DNA from: Marichromatium gracile
Lineage (GTDB): Bacteria; Pseudomonadota; Gammaproteobacteria; Chromatiales; Chromatiaceae
Length of the DNA stretch: 64,000 nt
Reading direction: 5' to 3'
NCBI RefSeq assembly: GCF_004343155.1
Contig: NZ_SMDC01000006.1
Location: 143,513 to 207,512, forward strand
Both the position numbers and the translations under genes were made by a program. Of this stretch, positions 9,392-18,067 are shown in pieces. Numbering within the stretch: the stretch's first letter is position 1; every line of letters starts with the position of its first letter. A model generated the notes under the pieces. It was not told the origin of the DNA, did not search any database, and saw only the letters and a program-made list of their open reading frames with translations.

Positions 9392-10156
9392 ATGCGGTTG
9401 AAACAATGGATGCAGACGGCCGTCGCCCTCGGCGCCGGTCTGGCCGCGATGGCCCAGGGGGCCTCGGCGGCGACCGAGTTCTCCGCCGAGATGCTCAGTC
9501 GCGCCCCGGACGGGCAGACGACCTCGGGGCGGATGTATGTCGGCGACGGACGGATGCGCGTCGAGATGACCCGCGAGGGGCGGGAGATGGTGCGCATCGT
9601 CGATCGTGACCAGGGGCGCGAGTGGTTGCTGCTGCCGGCGCAGCGCGTCTACATGGAGCGCAGCCTCCCGCCCCAGGCGGGCAATGATCCGCTGCCCGCG
9701 CCCTCGGCCGAGCGCAATCCCTGTGCCGGGCTGCCGGAGATGAACTGCCGGCGCGCCGGCGAGGAGACCGTCGGCGGTCGTGCCGCGGTCAAGTGGGAGA
9801 TGACGATCAGCCGCGACGGCCAGACCCTCACCGGCGCCCAGTGGCTCGATGTCGAGCGCGGACTGCCGCTGAAGTACGAGATGCCCGATGGTCGGCGCAT
9901 GGAGCTGCATCTGGTCGGCGAGGAGCGGCTCGACGGGCGGCAGGTCGAGAAATGGGAGGTGACCGCCAGCGCACCGAACCAGCAGCCGACCCGGACCTTC
10001 CAGTGGTTCGATCCCGAGCTGGGGCTGGCGGTGCGCGAGGAGTTCCCCGGGGGTTACGTACGCGAACTCGACGCCATCCGCGTCGGTCCGCAGCCCGATC
10101 ACCTGTTCAGCGTCCCCGAGGGCTATAGCCGCGCCGAGCCACAGCAGCAGCGCTAG
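9392..10156 (+). CDS. periplasmic DUF4412-like protein
   Basis: A 254-aa exported protein. The signal peptide (about residues 1-27) ends ASAATEF. The rest is beta-rich, with lines such as MRVEMTREGREMVRIVDRD and ALERG-like turns typical of DUF4412 or LolA-like periplasmic proteins. Two cysteines in CAGLPEMNC could form a disulfide. The ATG at 9392 is preceded by a strong AGGAGG at 9377-9382; an open frame extends upstream to 9308 without such a site. Function is unknown. The family name is a recognition call from sequence style and has moderate confidence. Confidence 0.6.
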   Translation: MRLKQWMQTAVALGAGLAAMAQGASAATEFSAEMLSRAPDGQTTSGRMYVGDGRMRVEMTREGREMVRIVDRDQGREWLLLPAQRVYMERSLPPQAGNDPLPAPSAERNPCAGLPEMNCRRAGEETVGGRAAVKWEMTISRDGQTLTGAQWLDVERGLPLKYEMPDGRRMELHLVGEERLDGRQVEKWEVTASAPNQQPTRTFQWFDPELGLAVREEFPGGYVRELDAIRVGPQPDHLFSVPEGYSRAEPQQQR

Positions 10157-10163
10157 GGAGGAG

Positions 10164-10185
10164 GCGCCGCCGGGCGTGGCGGCGC
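10164..10185 (+). terminator. GC-rich hairpin after the DUF4412-like gene
   Basis: GCGCCGCC at 10164-10171 pairs perfectly with GGCGGCGC at 10178-10185 around a 6-base loop. It begins 8 bases after the stop codon at 10156. There is no T-run, so it may stabilise the upstream transcript or act as a weak terminator. Confidence 0.4.
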
Positions 10186-10233
10186 AGCCCCGCCCGGTTC
10201 GCCCGGGGAGCAGTCGTTGAGGAGTTGTGCAGC

Positions 10234-10863
10234 ATGATCACCATCGTCGGCAGTCTCAAGGGTGGCTCGGGCAAGAGCACCGTCACCTTCAATCTTGCGG
10301 TGTGGCTGGCCATGGCCGAGCGCCGGGTGCGGCTGATCGATGCCGACCCCCAGGCCACCCTCAGCGACGTGCTCGAGGTGCGCCGGGAGGAGGGGTTCGA
10401 GCCGGCGCTGGCGGTCGAGCCGCTGGCCGCGCTCGATGATCCCGCGCTGGGCGAGGCCGATGAGGTGCTGATCGATGTCGGCACCGCCGACATGGCGGCG
10501 ATGCGCCGGGCGCTGGCGGTGTGCGACCGGGTGCTGGTGCCGGTGCAGCCGTCGCAGGCCGACATCTGGTCGGCACAGCGCTACATTCGGCTGATCGCCG
10601 AGGAGGGGCTCGCGCGCACGCCCGAGATCCTCGGTTTCATCAACCGCGGTGATACCCATCACGCGGTGCGCGAGACCGCCGAGGCCGCCGCCGCGCTGGT
10701 CGCGCTCCCCGGTCTCCGTTTCATCCGCCCGCGCCTGTCGCAGCGCACCCTGTTCCGGCGCTCCTTCAGCGAGGGGCTGGCGGTGTTCGAGCTCGAGCCC
10801 CGGGGCAAGGGCGCGCGCGAGTTCCTGGCGCTGGCCGCGGCGCTCTACCCCGAGCTCGTCTGA
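10234..10863 (+). CDS. ParA/MinD-family ATPase (orphan)
   Basis: Deviant Walker A ATPase of 209 aa. The P-loop KGGSGKST is at residues 9-16 with the signature lysine; LIDADPQAT and a VLIDVGT Walker B segment follow. The ATG at 10234 is chosen because GAGGAG ends 8 bases upstream; a TTG at 10225 is less likely. No ParB-like or cargo gene is adjacent, so a chromosome-partition role is not supported. Orphan ParA proteins of this size often position chemotaxis clusters, carboxysomes or other cargo. The next gene encodes a membrane protein that could be its partner (inference from adjacency only, 154 bases apart). Confidence 0.82.
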   Translation: MITIVGSLKGGSGKSTVTFNLAVWLAMAERRVRLIDADPQATLSDVLEVRREEGFEPALAVEPLAALDDPALGEADEVLIDVGTADMAAMRRALAVCDRVLVPVQPSQADIWSAQRYIRLIAEEGLARTPEILGFINRGDTHHAVRETAEAAAALVALPGLRFIRPRLSQRTLFRRSFSEGLAVFELEPRGKGAREFLALAAALYPELV

Positions 10864-11017
10864 ACCAGCCGACCGGCTTCGTACGGTACTTGGCCGTTTC
10901 CACTGGGATCGTCCGTGTTGCCCGTCGCGGCAATTCTGTTAATCTCGAAGATCAGCGTTCCGAGCCGGTCGTCCGGCCCTGGCCGGTGGACAATCACAAC
11001 GAGCAGTCTGTCTCATC

Positions 11018-11548
11018 ATGGCCGATCATCAGAACCCAGCGGGCGAGGAGGAGGCGCGGGGACGCGCCGGCAACGAGACCATCGACGAGGTCGCCGCCGA
11101 GTCGCACCTCAACGCCTACGCGATCGAGCGCCTCTCGCAGGCCTTCGAGACCAGCGCCAAGCGCTGGGAGCTGATCGTCTACCCGACCCTCTTCGCCTTC
11201 ATCATCCTCGCCGCCTACGGCTTCTATCTGGTGTTCAGCCTTGCCAAGGACGTGCACTATCTGGCGATCAGCGTCGACACCAACATGACGGTACTGGCCA
11301 GCAACATGCAGTCGATCTCCGACAACATGGGCCAGATGACCGCCACCATGCGCAACATGGGCATCGGCGTCGACTCGCTCGCCCATGACGTCAACACCCT
11401 CGAGCCGATGCTCGACAGCCTGCAGTCGATGGACCGCGCGATGCAGCACATGACCTACTCGACCTCGTCGATGCGCAACGACATGGCGGTGATGAACCAG
11501 AGCATCAGCCGGCCGATGCAGTTCATGAACTGGTTCATGCCCTGGTAG
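11018..11548 (+). CDS. single-pass membrane protein with Met-rich coiled-coil domain
   Basis: Unrecognised 176-aa protein. A charged N-terminus (1-50) precedes one transmembrane segment (about 56-76, IVYPTLFAFIILAAYGFYLVF). A long C-terminal domain carries regularly spaced Met, Asn and Ser residues (SNMQSISDNMGQMTATMRNM), giving a heptad-like pattern expected of a coiled coil, and ends MNWFMPW. The domain resembles extracytoplasmic helical parts of sensor or scaffold proteins. Only 12 bases separate it from the 5'-nucleotidase gene, so the two are probably co-transcribed. Function is unknown. Confidence 0.7.
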   Translation: MADHQNPAGEEEARGRAGNETIDEVAAESHLNAYAIERLSQAFETSAKRWELIVYPTLFAFIILAAYGFYLVFSLAKDVHYLAISVDTNMTVLASNMQSISDNMGQMTATMRNMGIGVDSLAHDVNTLEPMLDSLQSMDRAMQHMTYSTSSMRNDMAVMNQSISRPMQFMNWFMPW

Positions 11549-11560
11549 CGGGCTGTCGGG

Positions 11561-12469
11561 ATGATGACGGAGATGGATGAGGTGCGGCTGGTGGTGGCGA
11601 TCTCCTCGCGCGCGCTGTTCGATCTCAGCGCCTCGCACCGGGTCTTCGAGGAGGAGGGCGTTGACGCCTACCATGCCTACCAGATTGCCCACGAGCAGGA
11701 GATCCTCGAACCCGGCGTGGCCTTCACCCTGGTGCGCAAGCTGATGAGCCTCAACGACCTGCTCGGTGATCGTGGCCGGGTGGAGGTGATCCTGCTCTCG
11801 CGCAACAGCTCCGATACCGGGCTGCGGGTGCTCACCTCCGCTCACCAGCATGGGCTCGATATCGAGCGCGCCGCCTTCACCGGGGGCGAGAGCCCCTATC
11901 GCTATGTCGCCGCCTTCGGCGCCCATCTGTTCCTCTCGGCCGATCCCACCGATGTGCGTCTGGCGCTCGATGCCGGTTGCGCCGCCGCGACCGTGCTGCC
12001 GAGCAGCGCACCCGCGCACGGCGACGACGACGCCCAGTTGCGCATCGCCTTCGACGGCGACGCCGTACTGTTCTCCGACGAGGCCGAGCGACTCTATCGC
12101 CAGCAGGGGCTGGCGGTGTTCAACGCCAGCGAGTCGGCCGCCGCCCACGATCCGCTGCCGGGCGGGCCCTTCAAGGGGTTTCTGGTCGCGCTGCATCGGC
12201 TGCAGCGGCTTTTCCCGGCCGCTGCCGCGCCGCTGCGTACCGCCCTGGTGACCTCGCGCGGCGCGCCCTCGCACGAGCGGGTGATCCGCACCCTGCGCGC
12301 CTGGGGGATTCGGCTCGACGAGTCGCTGTTCCTCGGTGGGCTCGGCAAGTCACCCTTCCTCGAGGCCTTCGACGCCGACATCTTCTTCGACGATCAGGCC
12401 GAGCACTGCGAGGCGGCGCGGTTGCGGGTGGCCACCGGGCACGTCCCGCACGGCGTGGCCAACGGTTGA
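11561..12469 (+). CDS. 5'-nucleotidase (cytosolic NT5C1-type family)
   Basis: A 302-aa protein of the prokaryotic 5'-nucleotidase family related to eukaryotic cytosolic 5'-nucleotidase I, which dephosphorylates nucleoside monophosphates. Supporting segments are the N-terminal LVVAISSRALFDL, the middle ILLSRNSSDTGLRV, the acceptor-site-like IAFDGDAVLFSDEAE and the C-terminal DIFFDDQAEHCEAA. The order DGDA...DDQ is as expected in the HAD-like core of this family. The start is a tandem ATGATG at 11561 without a clear ribosome site, 12 bases after the preceding stop, which suggests translational coupling. Substrate preference cannot be predicted. Confidence 0.82.
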   Translation: MMTEMDEVRLVVAISSRALFDLSASHRVFEEEGVDAYHAYQIAHEQEILEPGVAFTLVRKLMSLNDLLGDRGRVEVILLSRNSSDTGLRVLTSAHQHGLDIERAAFTGGESPYRYVAAFGAHLFLSADPTDVRLALDAGCAAATVLPSSAPAHGDDDAQLRIAFDGDAVLFSDEAERLYRQQGLAVFNASESAAAHDPLPGGPFKGFLVALHRLQRLFPAAAAPLRTALVTSRGAPSHERVIRTLRAWGIRLDESLFLGGLGKSPFLEAFDADIFFDDQAEHCEAARLRVATGHVPHGVANG

Positions 12470-12474
12470 GCTGC

Positions 12475-13230
12475 TCAGCCGGTGCGCCGCCGTGACCAGG
12501 GGGTCAGTGCGGCGAGACCGAGCCCGATCAGCACCCAGGGGGCAGGGGTCGGGATGCTGCCCGATGGCGCTGCAAAGGTCGCGAAACCGGTAGCGATCAG
12601 CGGCGGCGTGGTGCCGGTCAGCTCGCCGAGCAGCTTCGACGAGCCGATACCGTCGAAGACCCCGCCGGCGATGCTCTGGACCCGCAGCCCGATGCGTTGA
12701 TCGGTCAGCGCCGCGCTGCTCAGTCCGGGCAGCACCAGGTCGAAGGTACGCTGCTGCTGGAAGCCGTCGCGACCGCCGTTGAGCCCGAGCAGCAGGCCGA
12801 TATCGAAGCCCGTCGCCACGCCGCCACCGCCATTGAGGTTGTTGCCGCCGCCGAGGCTGCCGATCGCGTCGGCGTCGAACCAGGCATCGAGTACGCCTCC
12901 GCTCGGGAACACCTGGCTGGCATCGTCGGCGAGGCTCGCGGTCGCACCGCTGGTGTCGAGACGGGTGAACGTGGGCACCAGCGCGGGATCGGCGAGATCG
13001 AACCAGAGGGCGAGCAGGTCGGCCTGGGTCAGCCCCGGATTGACCGGATCGGAGACATCGAGGGTGATGCGGATGCGGTCGGGGCCGAGATCGCTGACCC
13101 GTACCTCGGCGAAGAAGCCGCCGCCGTTGGTGAAGTCCTCGATCCTGGTGGTGATGCTCCCGGCGGTGGCCGGAGCGATTCCGCCGAACAGCAGGGTCAG
13201 CGCGAGCAGCAGGGTGGTGTTGTGCATCAT
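12475..13230 (-). CDS. exported protein with PEP-CTERM-like sorting tail
   Basis: A 251-aa secreted protein with a signal peptide (about 1-23, ending PATAG) and a Gly/Asn/Asp-rich, beta-like body. The C-terminal tripartite tail is IPTPAPW, then the hydrophobic VLIGLGLAALTPW, then SRRRTG. This has the layout of PEP-CTERM exosortase signals (motif, membrane helix, basic end), but the motif reads TPAPW instead of PEP. The tandem ATGs at 13230/13227 follow GAGAGGG, so the longer frame to 13392 is rejected. No exosortase gene is in the window. Cell-surface or exopolysaccharide-associated location is inferred. Confidence 0.68.
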   Translation of the reverse strand: MMHNTTLLLALTLLFGGIAPATAGSITTRIEDFTNGGGFFAEVRVSDLGPDRIRITLDVSDPVNPGLTQADLLALWFDLADPALVPTFTRLDTSGATASLADDASQVFPSGGVLDAWFDADAIGSLGGGNNLNGGGGVATGFDIGLLLGLNGGRDGFQQQRTFDLVLPGLSSAALTDQRIGLRVQSIAGGVFDGIGSSKLLGELTGTTPPLIATGFATFAAPSGSIPTPAPWVLIGLGLAALTPWSRRRTG

Positions 13231-13399
13231 CTCGGCCCTCTCCGACAGGTCAACCTGCCCGTTGGGTGCCCGCGCCATGTCGTCGTCGGTGGCGCGATGC
13301 GGTGTTGGTCGGTGCGTCTCCGGAAAGAACAAAGCATGAACTGGACCAGTTTTTATGTCGTTGTTTTCATTGTTTGATGATCGGGGCAGCATGATCGCT

Positions 13400-13426
13400 T
13401 GACAAGAATTCTGACGTTTCTTGTCA
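13400..13426. promoter_or_regulatory. perfect 9-bp inverted repeat, candidate operator
   Basis: TGACAAGAA (13400-13408) is followed after 9 bases by its exact complement TTCTTGTCA (13418-13426). It sits between the divergent PEP-CTERM-like gene (starts 13230) and the lytic transglycosylase gene (starts 13515). It overlaps a TTGACA hexamer at 13399-13404. Two helical-turn-spaced half-sites suggest a dimeric regulator. A hairpin terminator reading is less likely because no gene ends here. Confidence 0.5.
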
Positions 13427-13514
13427 GTTTTGTCCGCGTTTGTCTGGACACCCCACTGTCGCCCTGTCTATGCTCGAGAACCCCGTCCTGCGCTAGCGAA
13501 CGAGGTCCCGTGTC

Positions 13515-14243
13515 ATGTGCCGCTGCCCCCATGCCGTGCTGCTGATCCTGCTGCTCCAGGCGCCGCTGCCCGTGGTGGCCGACGAGACGGCGCGCTATGC
13601 CGAGCTGGCCGGGCGCATCGCCGATGGCATCGGACTCGACCGGGATCTGGTGCAGGCGGTGATCGCCGCCGAGTCGGCCTATGACCCGGACGCGGTCTCG
13701 CCGGTCGGTGCGGTCGGCTTGATGCAGGTGATGCCGGAGACGGCGCGGGACTATGGCGTCGAGGGTCAGGCCCGTCTCGCCGAGCCTGCGACCAACCTGG
13801 CGACCGGGATGCGTCATCTCAAGCGGCTGCTCGAGAAGTACGACAACATCGGCCAGGCGGTGATGGCCTACAACGCCGGCGAGGGGGCCCTGGCACGAGG
13901 CGGCGGGCGGGTCGACTACCCCGAGACCCAGCGCTACACCCATCGGGTGCTCACCGACTATCTCGGACGCAAGGGCGTTGCACCCTACTCGGAGGCAGCG
14001 CGCGCGCTGCTCGGGATCGAGCTGTCCCCGGCGATGGCCCGGGCCGGGGGCGAGCGGAGCGGGGCGAGCGGCGCGCTGCGCCCGGTGCTCGCGCGTACCG
14101 CGTTGCGTCCCGAGATGGCGGCGCGGCATGCGGCCGCGAGCGCCACGCTCGCCGCTCGTCGGGACGGTGCGCAACGGCTCTCCGCGCCGCGCCTGAGACG
14201 CGCGCCGCCGGGCTATCTGCGGGCGCCGCCGACGGCGCGCTAG
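13515..14243 (+). CDS. lytic transglycosylase (SLT domain)
   Basis: Periplasmic murein lytic transglycosylase, 242 aa. A signal peptide (about 1-22) precedes an SLT domain (about 28-150). The catalytic glutamate is E53 in AAESAYDP, followed by the family motifs GAVGLMQVMPETA and AYNAGEGAL. The C-terminal third (about 165-242) is Arg/Ala-rich and low-complexity, with no recognised domain; it may bind wall or nucleic acid. The TAG stop overlaps the TAG stop of the oppositely oriented fimX-like gene within the palindrome CTAG. Confidence 0.9.
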   Translation: MCRCPHAVLLILLLQAPLPVVADETARYAELAGRIADGIGLDRDLVQAVIAAESAYDPDAVSPVGAVGLMQVMPETARDYGVEGQARLAEPATNLATGMRHLKRLLEKYDNIGQAVMAYNAGEGALARGGGRVDYPETQRYTHRVLTDYLGRKGVAPYSEAARALLGIELSPAMARAGGERSGASGALRPVLARTALRPEMAARHAAASATLAARRDGAQRLSAPRLRRAPPGYLRAPPTAR

Positions 14244-16333
14244 CCGCCGCTGGAGACCTCCAGCGTCGGTGAGGGGCGCTGCAGGAAGTTGCCCTGCACA
14301 TAATCGACCCCGGCGGTCCACAGCACCGTCAGGGTGCGCGCATCCTCCACCCCGGTGACCACGCTCTTGATGTTGAACTCGCGCGCGAGGTTGGCCAGCT
14401 CCATCACCCGTTTCTGCTTCTGCTGATCGTCGGCCAGACGCTGGGAGAAGTCGGGCATCAGCAGCACGAAGTCGAGTGCCAGCCCCTGCAGCAGCATCTC
14501 CGGGCGTTCGGCCATGCCGAAGCGATTGATCGCCACCCGGCACTTGATCTTGCGCAGCGCCTCGACCAGCTTGCTCAGGCCGGCGAGGTTGGCCGCGACC
14601 AGCGCCTCCTGGAACTGGAAGGTCAGCCAGTTGCCGCGCACGTCGAACTCGCGCATGCAGTCGCAGATCCACAGCACGATGCTGGGGTCGCGGAAGGTAT
14701 CCTCGGAGAGGTTGATGAAGAAGCTGATGTTGTGACCGGCGCGACGCTGTTCGCTGAGTGACTGGATGGCGGCGCGGATGGCCCACTTGTCGATGCGCTC
14801 GATCAGCCCGCGACGGATCGCCGGACCGATGAAGTCCTTGGCCTCGAGCATGTCCTCGTCCTCGTCGAACAGCCGCACCAGGACACTGTAGTGCTCCTGG
14901 TTGTCGCCCATCAGACTGATGATCGGCTGATAGACCAGACGGAACTGGTCGTGCTCGAGGGCGTACTCGATGCGTTCGGCGATCTGCTCATCGCCCTCCT
15001 CGGCGCTCTGCTTGGTGCGCGAGGCGAGCGAGGTCGGCTTGCCCATCCCGCCCTGACCCGGGCCGCCGGCGAGCAGGCGCAGACAGCGCTGATGAGCGAG
15101 GTTGACGATGTCGCTGGGTTCGCGTGCGCGTAGCTCCACCAGCACGTGGGCGACGACACAGTCGGCGGCCTCGTCCTCACGCTCGCCATTGCGCCCGCGC
15201 TGGAGACGGGCCTCGTGCTCGATCCGGGCGGTGATCTGCTCGACCGTGGTGGTGTCGAGTCCGTCGATCAGCAGCATGAAACCGTCGTCGCTGACCTGCG
15301 CCAGCATGCCTCCGGCATGATCGGCGAGGATGCCCTGGAGTGGTTCGCGCAGGCCCTCGATCAGCGTCAGTGCGGTGGTCAGGCCGAGGTCGCGCAGCAG
15401 TTCGGCGCGGCCCTTGATCTGGATGAAGAAGAGCGCGAAGGGATGCCTGGGGCGGTGCTCGGCATCGAGTCGCGCGGCGATGGCGGCGATCATCTGCGCG
15501 CGCCCCGGCATCGCCTCGGCGCTGTGGTTGTCGCTCTCGATGAGCGGCGCCGCCGCGCCCGCCGCCGGTCGCACCAGGATGCGCAGACAGGGCTCTTCGT
15601 CGATCTCCGAGCTGGCCGCGCGCAGCCGCGCGGCGAAGGGCCGACGGTCGGCGCCCTGGCACTGGGTGTCGAGCTCGGCGCCGTCCTCGCGATCGGAGTA
15701 CTCGACCGCGCGCAGGAACTCGCGCACCCGGGGGCGTTGCTCGGCGGGGATCAGGTCGAGGAAGGTGGCGCCGGCCAGCGCGTCGGCGTCGGCATAGCCG
15801 AACAGCGACAGATAGGCGGCATTGGCGTGCAGGTGCAGCCCCTCCTGGACGAAGGCGATGGCGTCCAGGCTGCCCTCGATGAACTCGCGCGCGCGGCGCT
15901 CGCACTGGCGCAGCCGGGTGGCGAGCGCGCGTGCCTCGCGGCGCTGGTAGAGATCGGCCAGCTCGCGCTTGGCCACCAGCTGGAGGTGCTCGGGGTCGTC
16001 GCGCCGGACCAGATCGCGGGCGCCGCCGCGACGGGCGCGAAGCGATTCGGTCGCGTCGCTCTCGGGGCCGGTGATGACGATCAGCGGGGTGTCGCTGTCG
16101 AGCCTGCGGTGGGCGGCGAGGGCCGCTTCGAGATCGATGTCGCGGTCGTGGGCGCAGCACAGCACCAGATCGCAGGGGGTGCGTGCGAGTAACTCGCCGA
16201 GTCGCTCCACCTGGGCGCTGACCATGCCGCGCGCCGCGATGCCCGCCTCGCGCAGGGTGGCGACGAGGCGCTCGGCCTCGCTGGACTCGGCGGTCAGGAT
16301 GAGCAGTGTGACGGCTGGATTCGGGGCAGGCAT
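14240..16333 (-). CDS. FimX-like degenerate GGDEF/EAL c-di-GMP effector
   Basis: A 697-aa protein, close to Pseudomonas FimX (about 690 aa), with the same order: REC-like domain (1-125), PAS (145-270), GGDEF-like (285-420) and EAL-like (450-690). Both catalytic motifs are broken. The GGDEF site reads VSDDGF. EAL is replaced by SVL (HYSVLVRLFDED), and the DDFG motif by INRF. It should therefore not make or hydrolyse c-di-GMP. FimX binds c-di-GMP through its dead EAL domain and controls type IV pilus assembly; the same role is inferred here. Pilus genes are not nearby. The start at 16333 gives full family length. Confidence 0.82.
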   Translation of the reverse strand: MPAPNPAVTLLILTAESSEAERLVATLREAGIAARGMVSAQVERLGELLARTPCDLVLCCAHDRDIDLEAALAAHRRLDSDTPLIVITGPESDATESLRARRGGARDLVRRDDPEHLQLVAKRELADLYQRREARALATRLRQCERRAREFIEGSLDAIAFVQEGLHLHANAAYLSLFGYADADALAGATFLDLIPAEQRPRVREFLRAVEYSDREDGAELDTQCQGADRRPFAARLRAASSEIDEEPCLRILVRPAAGAAAPLIESDNHSAEAMPGRAQMIAAIAARLDAEHRPRHPFALFFIQIKGRAELLRDLGLTTALTLIEGLREPLQGILADHAGGMLAQVSDDGFMLLIDGLDTTTVEQITARIEHEARLQRGRNGEREDEAADCVVAHVLVELRAREPSDIVNLAHQRCLRLLAGGPGQGGMGKPTSLASRTKQSAEEGDEQIAERIEYALEHDQFRLVYQPIISLMGDNQEHYSVLVRLFDEDEDMLEAKDFIGPAIRRGLIERIDKWAIRAAIQSLSEQRRAGHNISFFINLSEDTFRDPSIVLWICDCMREFDVRGNWLTFQFQEALVAANLAGLSKLVEALRKIKCRVAINRFGMAERPEMLLQGLALDFVLLMPDFSQRLADDQQKQKRVMELANLAREFNIKSVVTGVEDARTLTVLWTAGVDYVQGNFLQRPSPTLEVSSGG

Positions 16334-16437
16334 GCTGGGCGACCGGTTTCAGGAACGCAAGAAAAGGCTTGCATCGATTATCGGGGTTTGCGCCGCCGAT
16401 GAAAACGACCGTCGACCCAGTGATGGCTTCGGCGGCC

Positions 16438-17496
16438 TCAGATCTCGTCGCCGACGGCCAGCGGCAGCTTGGCGACGGCGCCGGGGCGCTCGCGTACCAG
16501 ACGCGGCACCAGATAACCCGGCAGCCGGGCGCGCAGCGTCGCGACCAGGGCGCGCGCCTCGGTGTCGTCGACCTGGAAATGGGCGCCGCCCTGGACCCGG
16601 TCGAGCTGGTGCAGATAGTAGGGCAGGACGCCACAGCCGAGCAGCCGCTCGCTGAGCGCGCACTGTGCCGCGACGCCGTCGTTGACCCCGCGCAGCAACA
16701 CCGCCTGGTTGAGCAGCATCGTCCCGGTCTCGCGCAGTCGCGCGAGCGCGGCGGCGGCCGCCTCGCCGAGCTCGTTGGCGTGGTTGGCATGGATCACCAC
16801 CACCGTCTCCAGCCGGCTCCTCGCCAGGCGGGCGCAGAGCGCCTCGGTGATCCGTGCCGGCAGCACCACCGGCATCCGGGTATGCAACCGTACCCGCCGT
16901 AGCTGGCCGATCGCCTCGAGCCCGTCGAGCAGGGCGTCGAGACGATCATCGTCGAGCATCAGCGGGTCGCCGCCGCTGAGGATCACCTCGTTGATCGACC
17001 CGTCGGCCGCCAATCGCGCGAGCGCGGCGCGCAGGCGGGTCTGGCCGGTCTCCGGGGCGGCGTGCGGGTAGTGACGGCGGAAGCAGTGGCGGCAGTGCAG
17101 GGCGCAGGCGCCGGTGGCGATCAGCAGGGCGCGACCGTGATACTTCATCAACAGCCCGTCGCCCTGGTCGGCGGCGGCGTCATCGACCGGGTCGGCGCTG
17201 AAGCCGGGCACCACCACGCGCTCGCGGGCGAGCGGCAGTACCTGACGCAGCAGCGGGTCGTCGGGGTCGCCGGGACGCATCAGCGCGACGAACGCACGCG
17301 GCACCCGCAGGCCGAAGGGGCGCGGGTCGGGATCGAGCGGCGGCAGTCGGTCACGCTCGAGGCCGAGCGCGTCGAGCAGGACGTCGGTCTCGGTGATCGC
17401 CTGACGCAGCGCCTGCTTCCAGTCGCGGGTCTGACAACCGCTATCGCTTCGCGGTAAGATCGTAGGGTTTAACTCTCGATTAATTGAGGATGACAT
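16438..17496 (-). CDS. epmB: EF-P beta-lysylation protein EpmB (lysine 2,3-aminomutase-like)
   Basis: Radical-SAM, PLP-dependent enzyme that converts (S)-alpha-lysine to (R)-beta-lysine for attachment to EF-P. The product is 352 aa. The CxxxCxxC cluster motif is C131-C135-C138 (CALHCRHC), followed by FRRHYPH. The glycine-rich SGGDPL motif and the LHTRMPVV segment of lysine aminomutases are present. The start at 17496 overlaps the efp start head-to-head: the bases CATG at 17494-17497 hold both ATGs. No alternative ATG, GTG or TTG lies in the next 20 codons. Confidence 0.93.
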   Translation of the reverse strand: MSSSINRELNPTILPRSDSGCQTRDWKQALRQAITETDVLLDALGLERDRLPPLDPDPRPFGLRVPRAFVALMRPGDPDDPLLRQVLPLARERVVVPGFSADPVDDAAADQGDGLLMKYHGRALLIATGACALHCRHCFRRHYPHAAPETGQTRLRAALARLAADGSINEVILSGGDPLMLDDDRLDALLDGLEAIGQLRRVRLHTRMPVVLPARITEALCARLARSRLETVVVIHANHANELGEAAAAALARLRETGTMLLNQAVLLRGVNDGVAAQCALSERLLGCGVLPYYLHQLDRVQGGAHFQVDDTEARALVATLRARLPGYLVPRLVRERPGAVAKLPLAVGDEI

Positions 17497-18067
17497 GGCG
17501 ACTTACAGCACGAATGAATTCAAGGGCGGGCTCAAGATCATGCTCGACGGTGATCCATACACCATCGTCGAGAACGAGTTCGTCAAGCCCGGCAAGGGGC
17601 AGGCCTTCAACCGCGTCCGGGTGCGCAATCTCAAGACCGGTCGCGTGGTGGAGAAGACCTTCAAGTCCGGTGAGTCGGTCGAGGCGGCCGATGTCCATGA
17701 TACGGAGATGCAGTATCTCTACAACGATGGCATCGAGTGGAACTTCATGGACCCCGACACCTTCGAGCAGCTGATCGCCAGCGAGCAGGCGGTCGGCGAG
17801 GCGGCGAAGTGGATCAAGGAGCAGGACCTCTGCAAGGTCACGCTGTGGAACGGCGTGCCGCTGTCGATCGAGCCGCCGAACTTCGTGGTGCTCGAGATCA
17901 CCGAGACCGATCCCGGCCTCAAGGGCGACACCTCGGGCGGCGGCGGCAAGCCGGCGACCCTCGAGACCGGCGCCGTGGTGCGCGTGCCGCTGTTCGTGCA
18001 GACCGGCGAGCTGATCAAGGTCGACACCCGCACCGGCGAGTACGTCTCGCGCGCCAAGGAGGCATGA
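17495..18067 (+). CDS. efp: translation elongation factor P
   Basis: EF-P relieves ribosome stalling at polyproline stretches. The 190-aa product has the usual three beta-barrel domains. The modifiable lysine is K34 in KPGKGQAF, the site that EpmA lysylates, which fits the flanking epm genes. The C-terminal [15 protein letters not shown] is typical. TGAGG lies 5 to 9 bases before the ATG. epmA overlaps the stop codon (ATGA), so efp and epmA are translationally coupled. Because the epmB start overlaps this one, the efp promoter must lie inside the epmB coding region. Confidence 0.98.
   Translation: MATYSTNEFKGGLKIMLDGDPYTIVENEFVKPGKGQAFNRVRVRNLKTGRVVEKTFKSGESVEAADVHDTEMQYLYNDGIEWNFMDPDTFEQLIASEQAVGEAAKWIKEQDLCKVTLWNGVPLSIEPPNFVVLEITETDPGLKGDTSGGGGKPATLETGAVVRVPLFVQTGELIKVDTRTGEYVSRAKEA

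Noticed and set aside
13400..13426. inverted repeat read as a terminator
   Set aside because: Neither flanking gene ends here (both start away from it), so an operator fits better.
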